Below, in pieces: positions 23,491 through 37,400 of a stretch of DNA of 64,000 bases. The stretch lies in assembly GCA_023333565.1 (NCBI GenBank), contig JAJKFH010003493.1, forward strand, positions 3,655,717 to 3,719,716, in the 5' to 3' direction. Each line of letters begins with the position of its first letter. Within the stretch, counting starts at the first letter, position 1. Position numbers and translations under genes: made by a program. The notes beneath the pieces were generated by a model. The model did not search any database. It worked only from the letters and a program-made list of their open reading frames with translations, and was not told the DNA's origin. Source of the stretch: Puffinus mauretanicus. Its lineage: Eukaryota > Chordata > Aves > Procellariiformes > Procellariidae.

Positions 23491-26400
23491 TCTGCTGAAC
23501 ATTAGTTACTGTACATCATGCAGACAGCTGGTGGAAGTCTGTTTTCGAACTCTGGAAATCACTGACCAGTATCTCCTCCCAAACTGAGATGACACTCCCT
23601 TTGTCCTCTTTATTCCTGGTTTGGAAACTCTGGTGGTTTTTTGTTTGGTTTGTTTTTTTAATATTACTCCCTTGAAAAGAAACCATGTCAGAAATGTGTG
23701 GAGACATTAATAAACTTGTTGCCAGACTTCGGGAATACATCTATGTCAGCATATAAAAATTTTGTCTTTGTTGACATAATGTATACAACTAAAATGGATC
23801 AGAATAAGATTTCTCTAATTAGTAGCATCACTCTAGGAAGAGCTGCCATCATTTAATTGTGAGATTTTATTAGTATATAAAATGACTGCTTTTAAATGTT
23901 TAGTCTGGAGTTAATTTCAGAGTGGGTGCTGGAAGGTGCTTCACATACTACTGCATGTCACAACCATGCTATGAAATAAAAGTACGCAATGGTGAGCAGC
24001 ATGAATCTGAGACTATAGTTAGTATGTCACTAATGTGGCCATTAAGTTTTCATGTTATGATTTATTATGCTGTCATTACAGCGTTTTTCTTTTTGATGTA
24101 TCAAACCACTACTACAGTACATATTTGTTGACATCTCATCTGTTTTAGGAAGGCAAATGATTACAAGTTACCAAGGAAACTAATAAGCAGTATGCAAGGA
24201 ATGGGCTGCACAATTCGTTTTGCTAGATAGCAAGTCACTGCTGCTTTAATTTCAGTTAAATTACACCTACTTCTCACGTTGATAACATAAAAACAAACCA
24301 TGTACCATTTCAAAAAGAATTCTCATAGCAATATTCATTTAGTAAATGGAAATGAGCATTGTTTTGTAGCTTATACAGATGGAAGATATAGAGGGATGTA
24401 ATTTGTCGAAGGTCTTGTGTACTTTATATATGAAGTGCTGTATTTTATGAGTTTGTAGAAAGCCTTCTGTTCCACTAAGTCCACAAGACTACACAACCAT
24501 AGACCTTAGCATCTGAAGGAGTTTTTAAAACTGGGATATTTAAATTTGTTTTCTTACTTCGAATTGCCTGCACAGTTTGATACAAAAACTCTCATTCAGA
24601 GCTGCTGCTGTTGTGCTGTTCTGTGGAAAGAGAAGTTTGGGGTAAAGCAGATCAGTGGGGTTGAAATTGATTTAGGCTGGAGACTCTGATAAAACAGGTC
24701 ATGCGCCCCACCTCCTGAGCAGATTACACTGATGACCTGCACAATGCCATGAGTGAAAAATCAAATAGTTTAATTTTTTTGAAAGCAAGAGGACATCCTC
24801 AGGGGACTGTACCTTTTGAAGCCATAATAGCTGTTGTAGGAATTGTTGTGGGTATTTACTGCGGAGGGAAATATTAAGGACCATCTGTAGCCCTAGAGAG
24901 CATTTGTTCAGGGGACTGACCTTTGGGCAAAGGACCATTAATTTTAAAAGTAATGTTAAATATTCTTTGTTATTCTTTTCTGGCCTGTTCTCCTGAGTCT
25001 GACGTATTCTGGATGGCTTGGTTTATTGAGTCGTACCACATCCCCCAACCTTTCCCATGTTTGTAAGCTTCCACTCTCCATAAGTCCACCAAAATATCTG
25101 CAAGGCGCTGGAGAATAAAGCAAATGATGCTGCTGCCTATGCACCACTTAGATTGACTGTCAGTGGGCATGGCAGGCTGGGAGGGCACGCTTAGCTGAGT
25201 CCCAGGGGAGACAGGGAGCTAAGCAGGACATGCCTACCGCTGATGGAGTGGAAGGTGGAAAAAAGGCTAGGGATTTGAAGAGATAATATTGTGGGGTGTT
25301 GCTACCACGGTGATTCGTTTGATGGAGTTTTTTTTCTCCTTGTTGGGTTTGCTCTCGGTGATAGTAGAACTGCCTTCACTGTAACATTTGCTCATTACAG
25401 CTTATGCAGAACAGATAGGCCTATTCTTAACTCCTCATATCAGTAAGGCTGAAATGAAAGTAAATGTGAGTGTTACTTGATACCGATAACCTTCAAAAAC
25501 TTTGTATTAGCTGGATAGCGTACCTTAATGCCTGCAATAGGAAGGTCAGACAAGAGGGTCTGACTGTCCCTTTAGCTTTAAAATTTCTGAAACCATGGGA
25601 GATGTGAGGAGATGTGCTGGAAGCCTTTTTTGCTTCTTTGTGTGTTTGGATAGCATTTCTCCAAAGTATTTTTGGCCATGGGGTTGACCAGTTCTATAAT
25701 GTAATAAACTGTTGGTGGAAACAATGACATATCCACCCCTTATTAGCAGCTATTGAATTTTCAGTGTAATAATTGTTGATAGAAATACACCATGGTAATT
25801 CAGAGTACCGCTTTCAGTTAATGGTGTGGGGTTTTTTCCCCCCCCTATCTTTCTGGCGATATGCTGATATGAACTGGTGATCATACTGCAAGCAGCACAA
25901 TAATAATTACACAAGCAAGTGCATCCTGTGAGCCCCTGTCCAGGCAAGGGACCCAAACCGTGGGCCAGAACATGAATGTAGGGAGCCGTGGAGCCACCGT
26001 AAATGTAGTTTTGTAAGCCAAAGCAGTAACTGAAAGGCAGAGTAACATCAGAATGTTACCTTTGGAACAAGAATTCTGGAAAAAATGCTTTGACAGGTTC
26101 CAAAATTTATTTTTATATATAAATATGTAAATGTATATATAAACAGGTTCCAAAATATATATAAAAGTTTATGGAAAATTTGCTATGATACTGCAAATCT
26201 CTTGTTCTTGTATGAGTGAGGCAGTGTGCATGGATATCAGGGGATACCTGGGTAAGCAGTGGATTAAGTGGATAAGAATGGATAGGTGGAAAGAAAAAGG
26301 TAGGAACGTTATGTAGAAAACCAGACTAATCCAATTCCTTCTTGGTTTTCTGAGCTCCAGTTCTACCTTGCCAAGCCATATGATGAAAGTAATGTTTTCA

Positions 26401-27492
26401 TTGATCCTGTCTATAGTCCTTATTTCCCACAGGCTTGACTTGAATGCCTGGGACTGGTTTTGCAAAAGTCCTCAAAGCTTCATGGTAAATAGTAGTGAGA
26501 AAGCTTAATGCGTACTTTTTCTAACATACTTCCTCCAAAAGTAGGCAGGTAAACCTGCTGAAAATTGGCTGCGCAGAAAAATTAGAAAATCACTTTGTGA
26601 AGCAAGTATCAGATACAACAATAAATATTTTACTGGTGTATACAATCATGAAACCTTTATTTTGTTTTACCGTGTTTGCAAAGACTGAAAATTTAAATGT
26701 ACGATGGGTTTATTTCTCAAATATTCTATAAATCTGGAAGGTAGATTACAGCCACACTTATCAGATTGGTGTGCTAGTTAATAAAGTGTGCAAATGGACT
26801 AGTAATGTGAAAGTACACACTCCCTGATTTACAAAGATGGAATAAGTGTTAAATTGAGGAAAGTATTTCCTGCAGAGGAAAATGCATCATCATAAATGAG
26901 AAATTGTTGCAACAAATACAACTGTTGGGTGTTTAAGGAATTAGAAATGAAGTTGAAGTGAATGAGATGTGAACAAAAAAAAAATCATTCTGTAGCATCT
27001 TGTAAAAAGTAACTAGGATTAAAATTATCATAGGTAGTGTATTCAGAAAACAATTATGAAAAGACAAAATGAAATACATTCTGTAAAAGTATTAATCAAA
27101 GACAATAGTTGCAGGATGATTTTATGCCAGTCAATCTAACTTCAGATAAAGGAAGAAAGCAGCATTAAGTTTAGATTCAAATTAAGGAATTAAATTATAT
27201 AGTAACTCAGACAACTATTTCTGGATTTGTATAAGTAGAAGTAATTTTCCCCTGTGGAATAAAGATGAGAATTTCAAAGAATTTCTCCTGGCTAAATGCA
27301 TTTTACATAAATGCATAATGCAAAAGTATAAGCTGCAGGGAGAAACATTCCGGTTATATACAAAGTTAAAATTATGTGACATTTAAAGTATAGCTCAGAA
27401 TATGCATATATGGAGCACAGTGTGTTTATTTCTTGGACTCAGATCAACAACAAATTGCTTTCATGGCAGCTGCTTTCACAGAAATGCCTTAA

Positions 27493-27521
27493 GGGTCAAG
27501 GGGGTTGGGTCTGGCGGGGGG
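27493..27521 (+). other. predicted G-quadruplex sequence
   Basis: Four G tracts of 3, 5, 3 and 6 bases with loops of 4, 2 and 6 bases, which fits the usual G3+N1-7 rule. It lies 65 bases before a run of 14 G. No gene is seen around it, so any role is unknown. Confidence 0.75.
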
Positions 27522-27585
27522 TCTGCCCTGGTGGAGATGAACTGTTCTCTAGCTCTCAAAAACACAAGCCAGTCAATTAAAAAGA

Positions 27586-27599
27586 GGGGGGGGGGGGGG
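27586..27599 (+). repeat. poly(G) run of 14
   Basis: Fourteen consecutive G, preceded by AAAAAGA. The length is likely to vary between individuals and may be miscounted in assembly. Confidence 0.9.
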
Positions 27600-29933
27600 A
27601 AGCCCCACCAAAACATACAGGGGCAACTAAATGAAAATGGAAATTGTGATTGGAGGCATGAAACTCTTCACTATGCAAAGAGAAAGAGAATGATAATCAT
27701 TAAGATCTTATATTAAGTGGCTGGATTAGACAGTACTTGGAGCAGAACTGGTGTGAGCTTTCACATGGGTTTCTACTGTACTTTCAGAAAAGTGATAAGG
27801 GCATGCTGAGGAGAATAAATGAAATATTCATGTTTTCCTAATGAGCATCAAGGGTCCCTCTATTTTCTCTTTGATATTATTCTGTCCAGGCTACTTGAAA
27901 TTAAATCACAGGTGGGAAAGCCACAAGGAATAACACAATGGTGGTGATAAGGTGGTATCAGAGACTGGCAGGAGCCTCTGGGAAACGGCAGGACTAGCAG
28001 ACTAGCTGCTAGCAGCAGACCATGTTTACTCATGGAATGATGCTTACTCATCCCAAAATGGAGCACAGAATCAAAAGGGATTCTAAAATTTGAAAACTTC
28101 TAGTCTAGGGGAAGGCCTGAATTGCTGGGGTGGTGCTGGGAGGTGACACAATTGGAGATGCTAAAGAATGAAAAAGTAGAAATGGCAGAAAGGCAAGTCT
28201 GCTTCTCATTCATGAAGTAGGGATAACTTCTTCTCGTAGAAAACATTAACATTCAGGAAAATAAATATTACTTTAGACGCTTAGGGCTAAACTTCAAAAG
28301 GTGCAGCTACATTGAACTGGAAAATTCCCGGGTGGCCTTGAAGAGCCACCTTAGAGTCAATGGAGTCTCACATGAAGTACTCCAGGCTCCTGAAACAACA
28401 CCCATCCTGCATGCAGCTTGGCATCTGCCTAAGAGTTGGAAGAGCAAGACCAAAGGCCCTCTAAAGCCAAGGGGGTGAAGCCCTCCTCCCACTGCTCTAG
28501 GCATAGGGTTGTTGCATATACCTGGTATAATTTCTGTGAATGTGCAGGAGCTGAGACCTATGAAAATGTTTGTTAAACCACAATGCAAGAAGTGTTAAGG
28601 TTATTTATTTAGGCAGGGTAAGGGAGGATGGTCTGCTCTGTGATTCTGCATTAGACAAATGCACTGAGGCTGTTTCTACACTATAATTCAGTATAGGTGT
28701 GGGATATTTGTTAAAGAGACAGAACCGCCTTCCTGTCATGCTTTTGTGCAGTCACTAACCTGCCTAGTCACAAAAACTGTCTCTGTATCTTTAGCCCTTT
28801 GAATACTAAAGCTTGCTGGGCACCTTCTAGTTTTGGAACATGTAACAAGGAATCACAAAGAAGTCTTGATCAGCCATTTTGCATTGGCTTTCAAGGGAAG
28901 AAGCATACTAAGAGCCTCCAAGCTTGGTTAATGAAAAACAGTATGTGAAGTGGAGTTTTGCAGTCTAATCTGGGAATGGCAAGATCACATTGTACGCAGA
29001 GATCAGGATTTCAGCCCCCACCTCCCCACTCCCCATTAAGGCAGATTTAACAGGCTTAGTAATACAAATACATGTTGCATTACAAGTGAACTAAATAAGG
29101 AGAAGGCGGCAGAAAAATTAATCTCTTGGATGGTACAGGAAGCAAAGAATAAACGCAAAAGCTACTTTCAAGAAATACTAGGAAATAGCTGTGGTCTGCT
29201 ACTCTGACTTGGAAGAAAAGAGTAGACTGAAACTTGAAAAGCACTTTGGTAGGCTCTATAAGGATGGACCCAAGCAGATTTTTAATAATCTTTCCTAATA
29301 GCCTGATATTTATATCAAGCAAGAAACACTCGCACAATTAAAAACACGTATTGAAACAATGATCCTACAGAGCATCAACTGCTCTGTAGTACAAATGACT
29401 AAAACAAAATCCCTTAAGAAATATTATCCTGTCATAAAGTTACCCTTTATTTCCTTGAAGCAGTGCTAGTTGTACATGCTGTCTTATAGAGTCAAGTCTT
29501 GCAGTCAAATTCATTGACATGTATTTGGGTGGCAAACTATTTTTAAATAATGAAAGACTAGAGACAAATCACCATCATTAGTGCAGAAGGCGAGGTCCGG
29601 TATGGGACCGTGCACTTGATCCATGCACAGTACAAAGTTAATAATCTCCCTTAAAGTTTTCTATATTTGGCTTCATTAATCTAGACAAGGTCTAGATACA
29701 GCAGTGGCAGAATGAATAATTTGAAATCAAATCCCTGAAACTGAAGGAAAAGGATCAGTGCACCAGCTGGCTCTTGTTCACCCTTGCAGAAATATATTCT
29801 TTTAAAAATATACTTTGGTTTGAATTTCAATGCTTGTAAAGGTTGAGATATACAGATTGAGACACTGACCTTTCCTTTTCCTCCTTAGGTGAAATAGAAC
29901 ACAAGCAATGTCCATGCAATCATCCACAGACAC

Positions 29934-29948
29934 AAAAAAAAAAAAAAA
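29934..29948 (+). repeat. poly(A) run of 15
   Basis: Fifteen consecutive A. I looked for a retrocopy ending here but recognised none in the preceding sequence. Confidence 0.85.
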
Positions 29949-31339
29949 GGTGAAGCATACAAGTGTTTCAGTGATGTAAGGATAAAAGTCAGCCTTGTAA
30001 TTCTCTGAAAGGAAAAGAGGTCATGTTTGGGACTTCGGTCAAATCACCCTGGGAGTTTTCTAAAAGACCCTGAATTACTCTTTTTGACAAAGCAATTAAA
30101 ATATGAAAAACAGAGGAAGTCACCCAGTACATACTAAAATTTATAGAGTATGGAAGGCACTTTGACCCTGTCAATATGATTGAGAACCAAACAAAATCCT
30201 CCCAAAAGGACCTGCAGCAGAAAGGATGGCAGAGTTCAAAACGGCATTTAATGAGGCGCATCCAATACAGAACAGCACAAGTCCAGTGTTTGGACTTCAA
30301 GTTGTGATTGCAGTGCTGGCAGCATGAGTAAAACCCCGGGTCAGCCCTCCAAGCTTGCTACTCTGCCCGTGATCCCAATGATGCCTTTCTCTGTCCCACT
30401 TAATCTCTCACCAAGGGAGCAAGGAAGGCCTGTTGACTTAAGTATTTAAGTGACAGGTTTGCACCTCAGTAACCTGCGGATCTCCCTTCCCTCTTCTGCC
30501 TAGTGCTCGAAGGGTAAGCTATTATAAAAGAGCTGAGTGGTAAGAAATCACAACCCAGGTGTGTTTTACCAGATTATCGCTATCTCTGTCTTTACTGGGA
30601 TTATGTTTGATTATGACAGCATGCATGAAGTGACACCTTAAAATGTTTCCTGGACCAAGCCCCTGGGGTACTAAGCAGAAGAAATCCAGGTTCTGGATCC
30701 TGATTAAGCTTATGAGGGGTGAGCAACTGCAAGCTGCTTGGAGAGAGGCTGCGCACAGCCAGAAACTGAGCTCTGGCTCTGGAGAGCCTCTAGAGCAGGT
30801 CGAGATGTCTCTGCAGGGAAAGGACAGCTGAATGCTGACTGTTTAGGGATCACAGCACACGTGTTGGACTGCACATGTATGAATTTTACCCAAGTCCAGT
30901 TTCAGCACAGCTGAACATCTAGTGTAGATGATCTAATAGCTTTTTAATAGACCTAGGTCTGTGTGCCCAATTATGACCTTCTCAGTCATAATCGGTTATG
31001 ACCAGCCAAGCGCTTCCACTGCTTATTCACATAGCGCCTTTAAGACCTGAGAACATATGGGGTTACAATGACGTTCACGAGAATTATGCATGCATATTGA
31101 TGGATGATTTTATCACCAAATGTATATGTGTATAAAATGTGTTCTCACTGGCCCCATAAATAACAGCATGCAGCATTTATTAGCAGACTAATAGAGAGAG
31201 GTTGTCTCACTCATTTTTGGCCAGCAGCAAAGCATTCAGCGTATTAGATGCTGTTAATTACTTTGCTTTAAATATGTTATAATATATAAAGCTCCTGCAA
31301 TTTCCCTTCTCTTTTCTCCTGCACTCTTTTGCATCTCTG

Positions 31340-31790
31340 TGCTGAGGGCAGCTGCCCAGGAGCAGCACGGCAGACTGGTCTGCCAGGGAAGGGGAGTGGG
31401 GAGCCAAATGCAATCATGCAGCCAGCAGGGCAGGGGCCCTATCCTGCAGGCTTGGGGGTGGCCGCCACGCTCAGCTGAGAGCCCACATTGCAGTGAAAAG
31501 GCAGGTCTGAGGCTAGGCTGGGAAGCTGGTCTGCAGGTCAAGGTCCAGGTCTAGACTGCCACGTTGCAGCCCAGCTGAGATGCTGCTGCACCATAGCTCA
31601 AGCAGGGACTGAGGGTGAGAGCCTTCACTTACAAGTGGCCCCCAAGAAAGGTGTAGGGGGGCATCCTTTGCTGGGGCTGCTTCTAGCTTTCCTCATTACA
31701 GCTTCCTTTAAGGCCTCCAGCTGTGCAGTTTGGATGCTGGCCCAAGCCCAGGCAGCTGAAGCCCTGGGTGTGGGGGATGGCTGGTGTCCT
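31340..31790 (+). repeat. GC-rich interspersed repeat, copy C
   Basis: Aligns in order with copies A and B. GGGAGCCAAATGCAATCATG and the nearby CAGCCAGCAGGGCAGGGG match copy A; GGCTGGGAAGCTGGTCTG matches copy B; AGCTCAAGCAGGGACTGAGG and GAGAGCCTTCACTTACAAG match both; and AAGCCCAGGCAGCTGAAGCC near 31744 matches copy A. It has the same orientation as the other two. Confidence 0.65.
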
Positions 31791-31914
31791 GCTCACCTTC
31801 CCACTGCAGCAAAAGCAGATGGGAGGTTCCTGCCTATGTACTCTATTTTTATTCACATGAGGGGAGACTTCTGCCCCACAGCTCTTTGCAAACTTGAGAA
31901 GCGTAATTTGTTGG

Positions 31915-31972
31915 GTTTTCTCTTCTCTTTCTCTTCTCTTTCTCTTCTCCTCCTCCTCTGCTGCTGTTGAGC
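31915..31972 (+). repeat. polypyrimidine tract with 11-base period
   Basis: Almost pure C/T on this strand, built from the unit CTCTTCTCTTT repeated about two and a half times, then TCC triplets and CTG triplets. Such tracts with mirror symmetry can form triplex (H-DNA). Confidence 0.85.
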
Positions 31973-34373
31973 ACAATCAGTGCTTCAGGAGGAAATGCAA
32001 TCTCAGCAGATCTGATTGCACATGCAGGACAGATTACATGGATGGAGGGTTATACAGCAAATAATGGATAGGTTAGACTGGGAACAGCTGACTTCAGAGC
32101 TCTCAAAGGGCCTGCCAAGTGCTAAACGGCCAGACCCACCCAGTTATGCATGAGCACTGATTGCTATATGGACACCCCGAGCTCTGCCAGTCCCCTCTGT
32201 GGTGCCCCAGGCTCAGGGTGCTCAAGGTGGGTGCAATCAAGGAGGGTGGCTCAGTGGAGCAGCCCTGCAGGACCATCTTTTGGGTCCTGTTGGGCTCTGT
32301 GTAATAAGGTATGAAGCACCAATGATTTCTGTTAAGTTGAGGCACTTCTGTACATTATTAATGTGGTTTTTCGACTTTCCATGAGAAAGCACTATATAAA
32401 TTTAAGTAGTGACCACAATGAAATCCAGTACGATTAGATGAAGTCAGTCAGTGTCAGTAAACCTGATAGGGTATCTGAAATGAATATTTTTATTCAAGGA
32501 TTTGGCTAGCTTGTAATGGGACAGGCACGACTGGTATAGATTTAGATACACGTGCTGAGCTGTCCCATAATTACATAGAGAAGCTTTTGCAAATGCTTCT
32601 TTTTTTCTCCGTTTGGATTGGTAAGTTGTATAAATCCAGAGATGAATGAGGTACTGCCACTAGTCAACAGAATTGGATCTATCTTCATACTAACTGACTT
32701 CTTAGAGTTGTAGAGATTTGTGCTCCTCTTGGCAGTCTGCAAGAGAATGTGCAGGTTTAGTTTTGAGACCATCCTGACAAGAGGTTTCCTGACAAATGAC
32801 TCTCTCGTGAGATTTCAGACATGTAATTTAAACCATCCCTACAGCATGTATACTGCACCCTGATGTACTGTATCCTGGTGAGCAGGTTTGGAAAAAGAAA
32901 CAGCTGCTGGAAGAAGAGCAGGTGTCATTCCCACAGCAGAGATAAAAATGAATAAAAGAGAAGAGACATCTGTATGACCCATGAGGTATAACAGCTTACA
33001 TGCTTTCGTTAAAGAGGGAGGACAGGAGAATTTGCTTCAGTCACATGGAAGTACTCAGTTCAGAAAGGGAAAAGCTCTTTCAGCTACAGCTTAGGTTGAA
33101 AGTCTTCAGTATGTGAGCAAGAAACACTGTTTTTATGGGGTTTGAAACAAATCTTGATTACTGAACAAAGAGCGTGACAATCACTTATGTGAGAGAGGGA
33201 TGCTATGAGGGTCTAAATGTGGTCCCAAGTACTGTTGCTTATCATGTCTGAGTGTTGCTATGCTGTACACTGGGGGAATTAGACTGAGCATCTAACTCCG
33301 AGTGTTACAGAAGTATATGTTTAAGAGGCTCTGGTTTGCATCAGTTAGGACCAGTGTGTGTTTTATTCAGAGCTTTAAGGCAGATAAGATCCAGAGACTG
33401 AAGCAGACCTCTGTCAGATGCTCTGAGTGACTCTGAATAACCCAGGAGCTGGCCAAGCAGTGTATAAATGGCTCTCTTTTCTGCAAATTGCTTCCTCAAT
33501 AATGCATATATCACAATAATCCTTTCCTTGGGATTCTTCCCAAAACTAAAAAGCTTAACAGCTGATGTACCGTAGAAAATTATGGAAATGAAACAACAAG
33601 GGGAGGAGAAAGGGATTTACTTATCTGATATGTTCCAAGTAGTTCCTAGTGTGGTTTAAATAAGTTCTGTGTAACAGGAAGGCTTTTCACATGTTATATA
33701 TACATTAAAATCCCTCGCATGGCTAAAATTCATTAAAGACACACAAGTGCGTTAATCCAGGGCATGTCATGGTGTCTTAATTAAAAAAAAACCAAACAGT
33801 TTGAGCACAGGGAGTAGAGGTAAACATACATCAGGAACCAAAATAGTCACATCTCAAATACCTGCCTTTGGTGTGTTTCTAGTTATGCACTTACTTGTTT
33901 ATAATCGCTTGTTATGCTGAGTCCTGCCCATGGACTTTGTTCTAGGCTTCACCTAGCAATTCCTGTATTTGTCCACTGAGCCTACAACTAAATGGCTTCA
34001 AGAGTTGTATAAAAAGTCCTAGCAAGGCTGCACATCCCCAGACTATGCTTTTGAGCATTCTTTAGCATCTCAATAGGAGCTGCTGGCCTTTGTATATTTT
34101 GGTCTAAAGTATGGTTTGTCATCTATTTACTTACTTGATGGTTAACTTGGGAATCAGGCACCCTTTTGTTCATTTAAAAAATAATAATAAAAAAAATTAG
34201 AAGCTTGGCCCAAGATATAACAGACCTGACCCTATAGATGTTCCCTTAATGTTTTGTTGCTTTTACGTTTCATGCTGTTTCATAAGGAGAAATTAAACAT
34301 AGAAATATTTTTAAAAAATCCTCCATGTTGTTTTTTTAATTGCATAATACCAGATGTTGTGAAGTTAGCCGCC

Positions 34374-34400
34374 TTTTTTTTTTTTTCTTTTTTTTTTTTT
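34374..34400 (+). repeat. T-rich homopolymer tract
   Basis: Twenty-seven bases of T interrupted by a single C. It could be the reverse complement of a retrotransposon tail, but no element body is recognised beside it. Confidence 0.85.
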
Positions 34401-37400
34401 GAGTCATTTGGTATGTTTTTTTTCTATTAGGACAGTTGTAGAAAAGGTGGGGAGCTGAGCAGTGAGACCAGACTGGAGCCAGAAAACAAGGAGAACTGAA
34501 TGCAGGGACTTGCCAAGTTTCCTGCTTTCCCGCTGGGAAGAACAGTACTTCCCAAGTCTCAGGCATCCAGAGGGGAATTTTCTGGCTCTTTAGAGCAAGT
34601 ATAATGATGAATGATACAGTGCCTTTTTTCCCCATTTCTCCTTCATCTAAACTGCAAATGAAATCAGACTGTGCCTTTCTCTGAAACTAAGATTTTATTA
34701 AAAAAGCAGACAAAAAGTTCGCAGAATTTAGAGGAAACCTGTGCAAAAGAAATATCAGCTATTGTAAAGCAGCAACCTGAAAAAGAAAAGAAAACTTCTC
34801 TAACTGCATCCTACAGCTCTGAACATATTTTACTGGAAAAGAAAGGTTTTAAGAACCCTAAAATTGTATGACATTGTGTCATACGTTGCCTGGTTTACTT
34901 CTATCTCCAAATATGCACCTGAATCATTGTGAAATTCATTCTTTTCAAAACTTCATGGTTTATGCAGTCATTTGGTATCTTCTGTCAGATAAATAGATTC
35001 CTTAAGTTGATAACCTCATGGAAGTTATCCTGCTCTTTTGCATTTCACTGAACTCCATCAATAACAAATGTCAAGCACTGCTCATATTGGTTCCATTCAA
35101 GAGAAGAATTCAAGAAAAGCTAGTGAAAAATTTTACATCTGATCAAGTGTTTGAGAATCCCTGAAGATTGAATTACAAAGAGTTGTAGTGAAACTGAGTG
35201 TCAGCTGAGTGAGGAATAATGGAAAATCGTCCATCCCTTTGAGCGTGTCACGGGAAGGAGTTTGGGGAGCACTATAGAGAAAAACATAAATGGTTGTCTA
35301 ATCCATGGATTTTCTAATGGATTCTTATGGAAATTTTTTTTATGGATATCGACTTTGGTGTGTGTATTGTATACATGCACTCAATAACAAAAGTCATGTT
35401 CATAGCAATGAATCTGGATTATATATTTGAATTTATATACTAGGAAATGAGCCTGAGTTCCTGCTCTGATCTTTGCAAGTTGATCTGAGCTGATGAAAGC
35501 AGTGTCACTGAAAACTGTTAGGAGACAGACCTATTAGTTTTACCTATCTCGTGTGGAACTTCAGTTCTGTAAAGTCTCAGCAGGGGCACTACAAGCATCA
35601 GTTATTTCCTTCCTAGCTGTAGCTAACTGGAGCAATAGTGTTGCAAGAAGCAGCTTCAGCAGTCTACAGAGTGCTAACTAAAATGCAGCAAAATGATGAG
35701 CTTTTGGTATCAAGAGTTTCTTTACTCTACATGTTGCCGTAAGAGTGGGAGGAGAGGAAAAACATGGTGTGGCAGTCTGGAAAGTAAGAAAGTTGGCTCT
35801 CCAGAATAGGTCCATGCTGAAAAGGGAGAAAACGGTGATGCATAAGAGAGCATGTCCTGAGGATGAAGAGTGGGAGAAATTATCTTACATATATATACAA
35901 AAAGGTGGACAAAAAAATTGTGTTCTTTGCCACAGTTTACGGAAGAAACAGATTACAAGGGACATGTGACAGCTTGTGGTATGTAAGCTCTTTTTACGTG
36001 GGCTTCATTCTCACAGATGCTCACCAGCAGAAGGATGAAAGAGGTAGTATCCCTGAAGCAATCTTTGTTAATGTCTCAACTCACAAATCATTGCAAAGCA
36101 AAACTGGATGAATGGGAAAAGCCAGTAGATTATTTCAACACAAACTGCCATTAAAATCTTTCTCAAGAAGGAATCATATAATAAAGCAAACTGTTAGTGG
36201 TCACTGGAACTTGGAAACTGGAAGTAAATTAGGAGGGAAACTTAGATAAACCCAAAAGTCATAAAGAATTGTTTGGAAAAATTACACTGGCTGTTGGTGG
36301 GTTTTATTAATTGCATTCAGTGACGATATTGAAAATGAAAGTGAGGGAAGCACTAACAGTGACGTCAGCAAATATTTAGACACACCCACAGAGCACAAAA
36401 GAATAAAAACTGATTAAAACCAATGCTGACATAATGGCTGGATGGTGAAACAGATGTTCTCACAAGTAAAAGCAGCAGCCTTTTTTCAGCGTTTGGAAGA
36501 CTGAAACACAGGGAAAAGATCTGCAATGCGTCCTAATGTCGTTATTAGACAGGGATAGTAAAAATAACATCCTCAAATTTGCTTGTAACGTAGATCAATC
36601 ATATTCATATTAGTCAGATTATTGACTAGAGGCACAACTAATGAATTCTCCTTACTTCTAATGTTGCTCTTTCATAAAGTGTGAAAAACCTTTTTTTACA
36701 AACATTTACCAAGTTTATACTGCCTTTTGAAGATCTTTGTTCCTGTCAATAGTTTCAGTAAAGGTTATGCAATGTGGGGTAAGGGAAGGAATTTGTGGAA
36801 CTTGAAAATTTAGAAATTGGAAAATATTATTAATACTGTTGTTATTTTAAAAAGATAATCTATCTTATTCCTCAACAATACTGAAAGCTTATTTGGAGCG
36901 GAATTAGCATAGTAAACTACAAAAGATACAGTGGTCTGCAGAGATCACTGGCTTTCTTTAGGATTAAAATCTATTCACAGTAGATTTGGGGGATAGAGAT
37001 TCAATTTAAATGTGTGATTGATATGTTTGTATACCTTATCCTAATTTGGAATTCAAATTTTGGATGTCGTATTATGATCTCTAGTGTTTTCATGGAAATA
37101 TAATAATACTTTATGTTGTGAATGGTCAGCTTGTTGCCAAAAGCAAACCATGATTATTACAGATATCTACTATCAGTGAGTATAAACTACTGAGAAAAAA
37201 AATTATTCCTTTCCAGAAGGAGGCCTTGATAAATCTAAATTGAAAGTAAAACCAAATGAAAAAGAAACTGTTTTCCTGCAGGTGTTAGGCAGGTAAAGTT
37301 CCCCTTGAACGGATGAGAAATAACAGGCTTGAGTCCAAAATGACCCCATTCATACTTTCAGCCAGTTTTAGACATGAAAAGAGATCGTTCACACAATGAG

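Larger units (their letters stand above)
23491..31339. other. intergenic sequence; no gene recognised
   Basis: Mostly AT-rich with no recognisable exon. It includes a T-rich run at 23640-23660, a repeated 14-base word flanking an AT tract at 26093-26160, a G-quadruplex candidate and a G14 run at 27.5 kb, an A15 run at 29934, and a motif cluster at 30.97-31.25 kb. Confidence 0.6.

Noticed and set aside
27402..27716. 104-codon open frame on the + strand
   Set aside because: It crosses the G-quadruplex and the G14 run and encodes Gly-rich low-complexity sequence; no sign of a gene.
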